Shown: positions 1 to 5,734, counted from the stretch's first letter. The stretch is DNA of 10,366 nucleotides from Chloroflexota bacterium (GCA_022561675.1 JADFQT010000065.1:1-10366); one strand, 5' to 3'. The notes: generated from the letters alone by a model not told the origin. A program made the numbers and translations.

Positions 1-45
1 CTGGCGTATCTCTTCAATATTAGCGGTGTCTAGAAACAGCTTCAC
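1..45 (-). CDS. tal: transaldolase-family protein (TalC/FsaA type), N-terminal fragment
   Basis: Only the first 15 codons are inside the window; the gene continues past the left edge. Reading leftward from a GTG start, the peptide is MKLFLDTANIEEIRQ. This is the typical N-terminus of the small (about 215-residue) transaldolase / fructose-6-phosphate aldolase family: beta strand 1 of the TIM barrel with its conserved FLDTAN motif. Enzymes of this family move a dihydroxyacetone unit between sugar phosphates in the non-oxidative pentose phosphate pathway. A good ribosome binding site, AGGAG (complement of 53-57), lies 7 nt before the GTG and fixes the start. The gene follows pyrG on the same strand after 103 bp, so co-transcription is possible. 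The Schiff-base lysine is outside the window, so transaldolase and F6P aldolase cannot be told apart. Confidence 0.8.
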   Translation of the reverse strand, partial: MKLFLDTANIEEIRQ

Positions 46-57
46 TTGGTCGCTCCT

Positions 58-84
58 AAAAAACCTGCCCCTTATTCAGGAGGT
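58..84 (-). terminator. weak terminator-like stem with T run between pyrG and tal
   Basis: On the minus strand an ACCT/AGGT stem, extended by two or three further pairs around a one-base bulge, is followed directly by six T residues (58-63). This resembles a weak intrinsic terminator or attenuator. The T run ends right at the AGGAG ribosome binding site of the transaldolase gene, so a stop here would reduce read-through from pyrG rather than separate two promoters. The stem is short, and the resemblance may be chance. Confidence 0.25.
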
Positions 85-148
85 GCCTGGAGCTGGAATT
101 CTGAGCTGATGTTCGGAAAAAGTAGCATTCACGGAAATCCCGGGCCGG

Positions 149-1792
149 TTACTCCGGCGCCTCCAAGGGCAGGGGACGCTGGCCGCCCTCGCGTATAGTA
201 TTTTTGGCAGCGCCTATGAAGTCTCGAAAGAGGGGATGAGGCCGGTTGGGACGGGATTGAAACTCCGGATGGAATTGCACTCCGACCATGAACTGGTGGT
301 CCCGCACCTCCGCCGTCTCAACCAGGCTGCCATCGGGAGAAAGTCCGCCGACAATCAACCCGGACTCCTCCAGGGTTTCCCGATAGGCGTTGTTCACCTC
401 AAAGCGATGCCGATGGCGCTCCATGACCTCCGCGGTTTGGTATGCAGCGTAAGTTCGGGTGTTGGCCACCGGACGGCAGGGATACCAACCCAGGCGCATA
501 GTGCCGCCCATGGCGGTCACGTCTCGCTGGTCCGGCATAATGTGAATTACCGGGTCAGGAGTGTCCGGGTCCAACTCCGACGAGTTGGCTTGAGGCAGTC
601 CCAGAACGTTTCTGGCCCATTCAACTATCATGACCTGCATGCCCAAGCACAATCCCAGGTAAGGTACCTGGTGCTGCCGGGCATAGCGGGCTGTTGCGAC
701 CATCCCTTCCACCCCGCGGGGTCCGAACCCTCCCGGGACTACTATCCCACAGGCGTTGGCCAGCAGGGAATCCGGACCCAGCCGCTCCACATCCTCGGAG
801 TGCACCCAATCAATATCCACTCCCCGGTCGTGAGCCACCCCGGCGTGGCGCAGCGCCTCCTTGACGGAAATATAGCTGTCCGGGTATTCGGCATATTTGC
901 CTACCACGGCTATGGGCACCCGGCCCGGCAAGGACTTCATATGCTCGACCATGGCAGCCCATTCGGCGAGGTCGCGAGTATGGTCGGCGAATCCAAAGGT
1001 CCTTACGATGAAATCCCCCAATCCGGCATCTTCCAAAATCAGCGGAACCTCGTAGACATTATCCACCGTCTCCAGGCAGATGATCGCTTCGCTGTCCACG
1101 TCACAGAACAGGGAGAGTTTCTCGCGGATGGAATCGGATAGCGGGTGGTCACTGCGGCAAAGCAGGGCGTCCGGTTGAATACCGATGCTTCGCAGCTCCT
1201 TGACGCTGTGCTGAGTGGGCTTGGTTTTTAGCTCTCCGGTGGCCGTAATGTAGGGGAGCAGGGTTAAATGCAGGTAAAGCACATTGTCCCGCCCCACGTC
1301 CTTACGCATCTGCCTGATAGCTTCCAGAAAGGGCAATCCCTCAATGTCTCCTACGGTACCGCCCACCTCGGCTACAATAACCTGGGCCTGGGATTCTTCA
1401 GCCAAGTTGGTCAATCGCTTTTTGATTTCGTTGGTGACGTGGGGCACAGTCTGGATGGTACCCCCTAAGAAATCTCCTCGCCGCTCCTTGCTAATCAGCG
1501 ACAAGTAAAGTTCTCCGGCGGTGACATTGGAGGAACGAGTTAGTTCCATGTCTATGAACCGCTCGTAATGCCCCAGATCCAGGTCGGTCTCACCGCCATC
1601 CCGAGTCACAAAGACCTCGCCGTGCTGGTAGGGGGACATGGTTCCGGGGTCGACATTGAGGTAGGGGTCCAGCTTGATCACCGAGACGGTTAACCCTCGG
1701 CTTTTGAGGATGCGCCCAATGGAGGCGACGCTAATCCCCTTGCCGATTGAACTGACCACACCACCGGTAACGAAAATATATTTAGCGGCCAT
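149..1792 (-). CDS. pyrG: CTP synthase (glutamine-hydrolysing)
   Basis: This enzyme makes CTP from UTP, ATP and glutamine in the cytosol, the last step of de novo pyrimidine nucleotide synthesis. The 547-residue product has the usual length and two-domain layout. The N-terminal synthase domain (about 1-270) carries the P-loop-like GGVVSSIGKG at 10-19, the IKLDPYLNVDPGTMSP block at 39-54 and KPTQHSVKEL at 191-200. The C-terminal class I glutamine amidotransferase domain (about 290-535) carries GGFGPRG at 354-360 and the nucleophile elbow GLCLGMQ with Cys382. It also has ERHRHRFEVN, and the FHPE motif supplies catalytic His508 and Glu510. All key residues are present. The start follows the family N-terminus (MxxKYIFVTGG). 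Its ribosome binding site is poor, GAGG only 1 nt before the ATG. A strong promoter lies upstream at 1927-1956. No run of G at the predicted transcript start suggests Bacillus-type reiterative pyrG attenuation. Confidence 0.98.
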   Translation of the reverse strand: MAAKYIFVTGGVVSSIGKGISVASIGRILKSRGLTVSVIKLDPYLNVDPGTMSPYQHGEVFVTRDGGETDLDLGHYERFIDMELTRSSNVTAGELYLSLISKERRGDFLGGTIQTVPHVTNEIKKRLTNLAEESQAQVIVAEVGGTVGDIEGLPFLEAIRQMRKDVGRDNVLYLHLTLLPYITATGELKTKPTQHSVKELRSIGIQPDALLCRSDHPLSDSIREKLSLFCDVDSEAIICLETVDNVYEVPLILEDAGLGDFIVRTFGFADHTRDLAEWAAMVEHMKSLPGRVPIAVVGKYAEYPDSYISVKEALRHAGVAHDRGVDIDWVHSEDVERLGPDSLLANACGIVVPGGFGPRGVEGMVATARYARQHQVPYLGLCLGMQVMIVEWARNVLGLPQANSSELDPDTPDPVIHIMPDQRDVTAMGGTMRLGWYPCRPVANTRTYAAYQTAEVMERHRHRFEVNNAYRETLEESGLIVGGLSPDGSLVETAEVRDHQFMVGVQFHPEFQSRPNRPHPLFRDFIGAAKNTIREGGQRPLPLEAPE

Positions 1793-1826
1793 GCCTCAAC
1801 GCTGAACGTAAATCACGGGCATAGAG

Positions 1827-1844
1827 GGCTGGAATGTGCCAGCC
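1827..1844 (-). promoter_or_regulatory. stem-loop in the pyrG 5' leader
   Basis: GGCTGG and CCAGCC form a perfect 6-bp GC-rich stem around a 6-nt loop, 34 nt upstream of the pyrG start codon and inside the predicted leader. No U run follows on the minus strand, so it is not a standard terminator. It may affect leader folding or translation. No known riboswitch class is recognisable. Confidence 0.35.
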
Positions 1845-1888
1845 GCATGAAAAGAGGGACGATTAAGCAGGAAAGGTTTGGGGGCGAC

Positions 1889-1906
1889 TCAGAGACCGCA
1901 GGTCAT
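1889..1906 (-). other. possible 5-codon upstream ORF (MTCGL) in the pyrG leader
   Basis: About 14 nt into the predicted pyrG transcript there is an ATG followed by ACC TGC GGT CTC and a TGA stop. AGGA (complement of 1910-1913) lies 3 nt before the ATG. The ORF also overlaps a small GACC-TGC-GGTC hairpin. It could be a leader peptide or initiation decoy. With only five codons it may equally be chance. Confidence 0.2.
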
Positions 1907-1926
1907 TTTTCCTGGCCTCTATTGGG

Positions 1927-1956
1927 ATTATAGGCCCGCGCTTTTACTAGTGTCAA
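1927..1956 (-). promoter_or_regulatory. strong sigma70-type promoter for pyrG
   Basis: On the minus strand a perfect -35 hexamer TTGACA (complement of 1951-1956) and a perfect -10 hexamer TATAAT (complement of 1927-1932) are separated by 18 nt. Transcription is predicted to start near the A at 1920, giving a leader of about 128 nt before pyrG. It is by far the best promoter match I found in the window, and its orientation fits pyrG. Confidence 0.85.
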
Positions 1957-2424
1957 GCACATTTGGCAGTAGGACCCCCGGTTTTTTCCATCGGCCTACG
2001 GCCCTGGTGGCAGGGCAGCCCGCAACCGGGTCACGCCTTGCCTCGCGCCCAGCACCCCAGACGGCTGAACGATGTAGTATCATTTATGTCGGCTAGCCGG
2101 TGGTAAATACGGCCCGACTTTCGGACGGTTCTGTTCGGCCGAACCCGAGGGCCCGCTGGCCAAAGTGAAGCAAGATCTGATGCGTACTCAGACGGCTCAG
2201 GCTATTGGAAAGTTCTTCCGGCCCCTGCCGGACCGGGGATTAGTCAAGGGTGCGCATTGAGTAATCATGGAATAATCATGCCTACGCCGCCGCCGTGGCC
2301 CCAGGCTTACGCCGAGGTGGAAATTATAAAGCCGTGCGGATACCGGCCCCAGCTGGAGCGGCAAGTTGTTTTCCCACGAATGATCGAGATTGCCGACTGA
2401 GATTACCGGAATTAAAGGAGTCCC
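1957..2424. other. intergenic region between divergent pyrG and the DinB-like gene
   Basis: I see no convincing gene in these 468 bases. Short open frames here lack ribosome binding sites and recognisable sequence. The region holds three palindromic features. CGGCTAGCCG at 2090-2099 is a perfect 10-bp palindrome. GTTCGGCCGAAC at 2133-2144 is a perfect 12-bp palindrome, with a wider GGTTC/GAACC pairing at 2127-2131 and 2141-2145. The third is a stem-loop at 2238-2266, listed separately. The downstream gene must start in this region, but I found no convincing -35/-10 pair. A TATAAA at 2325-2330 has no matching -35. The two perfect palindromes could be operators, but no regulator gene is adjacent. 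Confidence 0.5.
2238..2266. repeat. imperfect palindrome, copy 1 of the TGATTA[G/C]TC family
   Basis: GATTAGTCAA (2238-2247) and TTGAGTAATC (2257-2266) form a stem with 9 of 10 positions complementary, around a 9-nt loop. The right arm plus one base, TTGAGTAATCA (2257-2267), is the exact complement of TGATTACTCAA at 5661-5671 in another intergenic palindrome. An adjacent echo, AATAATCATG at 2271-2280, resembles GTAATCATG at 2261-2269. Confidence 0.45.
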
Positions 2425-2964
2425 ATGATTACGCTGAGTCGTTTCATCGAGGATGCTCTGGCCAGGGAGCAGGATTTCCTGCTGGAGGCGGTCCAGGACC
2501 TCACTCCCGAGGAACTGGTCTGGCGGGCCACTCCGGAGGCCAATCCCATCGGCTGGATGCTGTGGCACATGCTGCGAGTGGAAGACATGTGGCTCCAGTT
2601 CTACACGCAGAATCAGCCTGAGCTCTGGGAGCGTGATGGCTGGAACGAGCGGTTTGGGTTGCCGGCACGGGACAACGGCTTTGGCCATACTCAGGAGCAG
2701 GTCACCAATTTCCCGGCCCTGGACCTGCCAGAATTGCTGCGCTACGGAGCGGCGGTGCGCGCCGGCACCCTGGACTATCTGCGTGGGCTCCAGCCGGAGG
2801 ACTTTGATGTTATTCCCCGAGAGCGAAGGCCGGAATTTTCGGTTGCCACCATGTTCCGCCAGATCATTGGCGAGTTTTACCAGCACACGGGTCAGATCGC
2901 CTATGTCAAGGGGCTGATTCGGGGCTCCAACGCTTTCCCATCCAACTACACTGCCCCCACCTGA
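2425..2964 (+). CDS. DinB-fold (DinB_2 / DUF664-like) protein of unknown substrate
   Basis: The 179-residue product has the size and layout of a single-domain four-helix-bundle DinB/YfiT-type protein. Seen directly: helix 1 (about 3-24), a segment containing LTPEEL, then PIGWMLWHMLRVED at 41-54 with His48 in the expected first metal-ligand position. A late helix reads GEFYQHTGQIAYVKGLIRG at 149-167. In it Glu150 and His154, four residues apart, align with the second and third ligands; classic DinB proteins have a His where Glu150 sits. Family members are often metal-dependent thiol transferases (for example bacillithiol or mycothiol S-transferases) or are uncharacterised; the name does not mean DNA polymerase IV. 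The start is set by AAAGGAG at 2414-2420, 4 nt before ATG. The gene stands alone, divergent from pyrG, and 184 bp separate it from the next gene. The substrate cannot be inferred. Confidence 0.85.
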   Translation: MITLSRFIEDALAREQDFLLEAVQDLTPEELVWRATPEANPIGWMLWHMLRVEDMWLQFYTQNQPELWERDGWNERFGLPARDNGFGHTQEQVTNFPALDLPELLRYGAAVRAGTLDYLRGLQPEDFDVIPRERRPEFSVATMFRQIIGEFYQHTGQIAYVKGLIRGSNAFPSNYTAPT

Positions 2965-2972
2965 AATCCTAC

Positions 2973-2986
2973 GGTTCCCCGGAACC
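2973..2986. other. short inverted repeat just after the DinB-like gene
   Basis: GGTTCCCCGGAACC is a perfect palindrome 9 bp after the stop codon; as RNA it could form a 5-bp stem with a 4-nt loop. No T run follows, so a terminator role is weakly supported. Confidence 0.3.
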
Positions 2987-3028
2987 TCTGCCGCCAAAAT
3001 CCCCATATTATGTTCACCAATTGCCTGG

Positions 3029-3056
3029 ATGACCGGGGTAGGGTCTGCTCTAAAAT
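3029..3056 (+). promoter_or_regulatory. candidate promoter for the solute-binding protein gene
   Basis: ATGACC (3029-3034, 4 of 6 matches to TTGACA) and TAAAAT (3051-3056, 5 of 6 to TATAAT) are 16 nt apart. Transcription would start near 3063, about 85 nt before the ATG at 3149. The -35 is only fair. Confidence 0.4.
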
Positions 3057-3148
3057 AGCGGGTATCCCGAAACCGCAGGCTGTCCCTCTACCTCATAGAA
3101 TGAAAGGGCTGTTATCGCGGCTTCGGTGTTGAACTCGGGAGGGGTGGA

Positions 3149-4879
3149 ATGCGGCGTTATTCATTGATCGGCCTGCTTTTTTCTCAAATTTTGCTTCTTG
3201 TCACGTTGGCGGGCTGCTCAACCCAGCCGCCGGCTTTGCCCGAAGAGCCTCCACCCACCGCGGTTGTCCCTACCCCAATTCCTACGCAGCAGCCCACTCC
3301 CACCGCAATACCGGCACCGACTCCCACGCCGGTCGTGTCTCCGTCCCCCGGCGGGTTAACCGGCGGCACCCTGACCCTGGTGAGTGCGGCGGATATTCCT
3401 CATCGGGATGTTCACCAGGTCCGTCAGGAGACATTGGCCACCCTGGGCCCTGGCCTGGCCTACAGCCGCTTGCTGCGGCTGCGCACCGGTCCGCTGGTCG
3501 AGCAGCCCAGTCTGATGCTGGAATGCGACCTGTGTGAAAGCTGGCGCCTGACTTCCGACTTTGCCTATGAGTTTCAGTTGCGCCCAGATGTGCGCTGGCA
3601 GAACCTGAATCCGGTTGATGGGCGGCCCCTGGTGGCGGGAGACCTGGTCTACAGCTACCAAAGGATGGAGACCGAGGGTTGGCCCCACGCCAAACTGTTC
3701 TCCGACCGGGGCATATCCGGGTTCCAGGCGCCGGAGCCGGGCATCCTGCGGGTAAGCCGCGCTTTCCTGGATTCCGATGCTCTACTGGCTCTGGCCGACG
3801 GTCACAGCAAGATCATCGCCAGGGAAGTAGTGGAGCAGTACGGGGATTTGAGGCGGAGTCCGGTGGTGGGCACCGGACCCTGGATTTGGGAGAGTACGGA
3901 GGAAGGTGTGGGCACGGCGCTTAGCCGCAACCCGGACTACTTTGAAGAAAGCCTGCCCTACCTGGATGGGCTGGTGATAAAACTGGTCAAACGCTCCGGA
4001 CAGTTTCCTTCCTCCGGGACTAAGCTCCTGGCCGCCTTTCGAGCCGGCCAGGTGGACGTGGTGAACCTGCCACCCGGGGAATGGAATCAGCTGAGTTCCA
4101 GCAGCGCGGAGTTTAACGCCAGTATCGCGGAACAGGCCGGCTCAGGATTGCTGATCTGGGCCAATCTCCAGACATCTCTGGGGGGCCAGGCCGACATACG
4201 TCGCGCCATTTTCCAGTCCATCGACCCCTGGGAGTATGTGCATTCCCTGTGGCAGGGGCACGGATCCGTCGGCGCCGGAGTGCCGGTTCCCGGTCCGGAT
4301 TGGCTGCTACCCCAGGACACCATCCGCGACAATTATTTCGCCAGTCCAAGCGAAGCCCGAGAGCTGCTGGCCGGCGCCGGAGTCGCCCTGCCTTTGAGCA
4401 TCGAGATAGCGGTGGTCGATTCGAGCCAAGCCTATCTGGACTTGGGTATAGGTATCGCGGAGGATCTGCGGGCAGTGGGATTTGATCCCAATTTACGGGC
4501 AATTAATCCCGCCCACTACAACCAGCTGCTGTTGCAGGAGAAGGAGTCCTTCCAGCTAATCATTGGCAGTGCGCCGCAAACGCCCACCACCAACGGATTC
4601 TTGCTGGGGCTGCTCCACAGCCGGGGCCCGGTAAATCTGCTGGGACACCAGGATCCGGTTCTGGATTCCCTGATAGAGCGGCAGGCTTCGGAGGGGGACC
4701 CGGATCTCCGCCGCCGGCAGCTGGTGGAGCTTCAGGCCTACTTGCTGGACCAGGCCTACCTGTTCAGCCCCGGAAGCGAAACCTCGCGCTGGGCCTTCGA
4801 TTGGGACTTGAAGGGATTCCACCCCAACACAGCTCTATCCGAGTACATTTTCTGGTCCAGGGCCTGGCTGGAGCGGTGA
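3149..4879 (+). CDS. family-5 ABC transporter solute-binding lipoprotein (SBP_bac_5)
   Basis: This is a predicted surface-anchored receptor that delivers a solute, typically an oligopeptide or another small ligand, to an ABC importer. Residues 1-22 form a signal peptide (MRRY, then a hydrophobic core) ending in a LAGC lipobox, so Cys23 should be lipidated. A Pro/Thr-rich tether of about 45 residues follows (about 26-68). The mature domain then shows family-5 features: ESW...YEFQLRPDVRW (130-150), a VVGTGPW segment, RNPDYFEESLPYLDGL, and a C-terminal lobe ending in WLER. The total of 576 residues is normal. Cys126 and Cys129 form a CDLC pair just before ESW, where most relatives have a cysteine-free segment. 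GGGAGGGG at 3137-3144 lies 4 nt before the ATG. No permease or ATPase gene is adjacent, so its partners must be elsewhere, and the ligand is unknown. Confidence 0.92.
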   Translation: MRRYSLIGLLFSQILLLVTLAGCSTQPPALPEEPPPTAVVPTPIPTQQPTPTAIPAPTPTPVVSPSPGGLTGGTLTLVSAADIPHRDVHQVRQETLATLGPGLAYSRLLRLRTGPLVEQPSLMLECDLCESWRLTSDFAYEFQLRPDVRWQNLNPVDGRPLVAGDLVYSYQRMETEGWPHAKLFSDRGISGFQAPEPGILRVSRAFLDSDALLALADGHSKIIAREVVEQYGDLRRSPVVGTGPWIWESTEEGVGTALSRNPDYFEESLPYLDGLVIKLVKRSGQFPSSGTKLLAAFRAGQVDVVNLPPGEWNQLSSSSAEFNASIAEQAGSGLLIWANLQTSLGGQADIRRAIFQSIDPWEYVHSLWQGHGSVGAGVPVPGPDWLLPQDTIRDNYFASPSEARELLAGAGVALPLSIEIAVVDSSQAYLDLGIGIAEDLRAVGFDPNLRAINPAHYNQLLLQEKESFQLIIGSAPQTPTTNGFLLGLLHSRGPVNLLGHQDPVLDSLIERQASEGDPDLRRRQLVELQAYLLDQAYLFSPGSETSRWAFDWDLKGFHPNTALSEYIFWSRAWLER

Positions 4880-4883
4880 TCTG

Positions 4884-4917
4884 GTGATTAGTCTCTGAAT
4901 ACTCTCTGACTAGTCAC
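4884..4917. repeat. imperfect palindrome, copy 2 of the TGATTA[G/C]TC family
   Basis: Beginning 5 bp after the stop codon of the solute-binding protein gene, GTGATTAGTC (4884-4893) and GACTAGTCAC (4908-4917) form a 10-bp stem with one G-U pair and a 14-nt loop. No T run follows, although the position suits transcript-end processing or termination. The left part (4885-4904) aligns with 5651-5669 at 17 of 20 positions with one gap. Confidence 0.45.
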
Positions 4918-4969
4918 TATCTCAAGATGTTACCCCGAGCCCTTCGGCGTTGTTCAGGATAGACTCCGC

Positions 4970-5072
4970 GAGGGGTCTAAAGTCCCTGGGAACATGGTTC
5001 TGACATCATTGACTATAGTGTAACTATAGTACTGACTCATGAGGTTGGACGGTCCCAGGATTTAGATTCCTC
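4970..5072. repeat. MITE/REP-like inverted-repeat element
   Basis: Left arm GAGGGGTCTAAAGTCCCTGGGA (4970-4991, written here as two parts: GAGGGGTCTAAA and GTCCCTGGGA) pairs with right arm TCCCAGGATTTAGATTCCTC (5053-5072). The pairing breaks only at two adjacent mismatches and two single-base bulges. The arms enclose 61 nt. A second hairpin, ATTCC (5066-5070) with GGAAT (5090-5094), overlaps the right end. An alternative stem pairs GACTCATG (5034-5041) with CATGAGTC (5097-5104). The surrounding text (CCCTTCGGCG...TTCAGGATAGACTCCGCGAGGGG and GATTCCTCAGTCGCTTCGC...GGAATGACATG) resembles dispersed palindromes I recall from Chloroflexota genomes. It lies between convergent genes, where such elements commonly sit. 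Confidence 0.5.
5012..5030. repeat. two ACTATAGT palindromes, 11-bp period
   Basis: ACTATAGT occurs at 5012-5019 and 5023-5030 with 3 bp between. Each copy is itself a perfect 8-bp palindrome, and the whole forms a larger dyad. The pair sits inside the spacer of the inverted-repeat element at 4970-5072. One helical turn separates the copies, as in a protein-binding site, but no gene starts here, so a structural or mobile-element role is as likely. Confidence 0.4.
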
Positions 5073-5120
5073 AGTCGCTTCGCAACTTCGGAATGACATG
5101 AGTCGTTTTGAGGCATATTC

Positions 5121-5594
5121 TTAGTCGCGCTCGGCCTGCCCCAATTGATGGCTCTCCATACCCACTTCCAGCGCCAGCCAGGGCAGCAGGGCGCATTTTA
5201 TCCGCACAGGATACTCACGGACCACCTGCATCGCAACCAGGTCCCCCAGCTCGGGCGCAGACTCCTGCTCCAAACTCTCCCCGCGCATCATTGCCCGAAA
5301 AGCGTGGTCCAACGCCGCAGCCTGCGCCAGGCTCTTGCCCAGCAAGGCTTCCGCCATCATCGAAGCCGTCGCCTGAATTATGGAGCAGCCCTCGGAGCGA
5401 CTGCTGACCTGGGTGATCCGGCCGGCATCGTCCAGCTTTATCTGCAGGATGACCCGATCCCCGCAGAAGGGATTGAACTCCTCGGTCTCTATGTCGGAGG
5501 AAGCGAGCGCGGATCGGTGACGGGGACTACGGAAGTGGTCCATTATGGATTCGCCGTAGAGCCCATGCAGAGGGACATCGGGTAGTTGTGGCAT
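5121..5594 (-). CDS. second SufU-type iron-sulfur scaffold / sulfurtransferase paralogue
   Basis: The 157-residue product belongs to the SufU/IscU/NifU-N fold. It has the family opening LYGESIMDHFRSPRHRSAL at 12-30 and NPFCGD with Cys44 and Asp46. It also has SEGCSIIQATASMMAEAL with Cys70 and RIKCALLPW with Cys134. Together Cys44, Asp46, Cys70 and Cys134 match the zinc and sulfur-acceptor ligands of Bacillus SufU. The 64-residue spacing between the second and third cysteines is SufU-like; IscU has about 43. It differs from the neighbouring sufU at many positions, for example PWLAL where that protein has AWHTL, and its tail is longer (HQLGQAERD). It lies 139 bp behind sufU on the same strand. 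The start is set by the family N-terminus. There is no Shine-Dalgarno sequence, but a -10 box sits 6 nt before the ATG. It may be a specialised sulfur acceptor or a backup SufU. Confidence 0.9.
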   Translation of the reverse strand: MPQLPDVPLHGLYGESIMDHFRSPRHRSALASSDIETEEFNPFCGDRVILQIKLDDAGRITQVSSRSEGCSIIQATASMMAEALLGKSLAQAAALDHAFRAMMRGESLEQESAPELGDLVAMQVVREYPVRIKCALLPWLALEVGMESHQLGQAERD

Positions 5595-5600
5595 AAGAGT

Positions 5601-5606
5601 ATTCTA
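5601..5606 (-). promoter_or_regulatory. candidate -10 box for a leaderless transcript of the second sufU
   Basis: TAGAAT (complement of 5601-5606; 5 of 6 to TATAAT, and a fit to TANNNT) ends 6 nt before the ATG at 5594. Transcription would therefore start at or next to the start codon. The -35 region is poor: TTCCCC at 17-nt spacing. The complete lack of a Shine-Dalgarno sequence before this ATG is consistent with leaderless initiation. Confidence 0.4.
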
Positions 5607-5650
5607 GGTCGCCAGAGGTTTAAGGGGAAGTCTCCGGTGCAGGGAGGATC

Positions 5651-5705
5651 TGATCAGTCTTGATTACTCAAGAGGGGCCTGCAAAAGGGGCTTGAAGACT
5701 AATCA
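5651..5705. repeat. imperfect palindrome, copy 3 of the TGATTA[G/C]TC family
   Basis: TGATCAGTCTT (5651-5661) pairs with AAGACTAATCA (5695-5705) at 10 of 11 positions. CAAG (5669-5672) pairs with CTTG (5691-5694) across a 7-nt bulge, giving a loop of 18 nt. An alternative inner hairpin is CTTGA-TTAC-TCAAG (5659-5672). It shares TGATTACTCAA and a CTTGA...CTAATC end with the palindrome at 2238-2266, and its first 19 nt resemble 4885-4904. Confidence 0.5.
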
Positions 5706-5734
5706 ATGACAATTCATTGGTCCTGCATTAGGAC
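5704..5734 (-). terminator. two small hairpins at the end of sufU
   Basis: On the minus strand GTCCT-AATGC-AGGAC (5720-5734) overlaps the last base of sufU. It is followed directly by CAATG-AATTGT-CATTG (5704-5719), and then by the larger palindrome at 5651-5705. None has a proper U run. Together they may end or trim the SUF transcript, but a rho-independent terminator is not clearly present. Confidence 0.25.

Noticed and set aside
236..1141. Long plus-strand open frame (301 codons) opposite pyrG
   Set aside because: It is antisense to an unmistakable CTP synthase, has no recognisable motifs or ribosome binding site, and reflects codon bias on the coding strand.
1813..1848. Second upstream ORF (12 codons including stop) in the pyrG leader
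   Set aside because: The sequence before its ATG is pyrimidine-rich, with no ribosome binding site; it is likely chance.
1957..2424. A tRNA, riboswitch or small gene in the large gap
   Set aside because: I found no tRNA T-loop with matching arms, no recognisable riboswitch core, and no ORF with a start site and meaningful sequence.
2197..3006. Minus-strand open frame of 269 codons across the DinB-like gene
   Set aside because: The plus-strand frame has the DinB-fold motifs and a clear AAAGGAG site; the opposite frame has neither.
5009..5030. TTGACT ... TATAGT as a promoter between the convergent genes
   Set aside because: The spacing is only 10 nt and no gene starts downstream on that strand.
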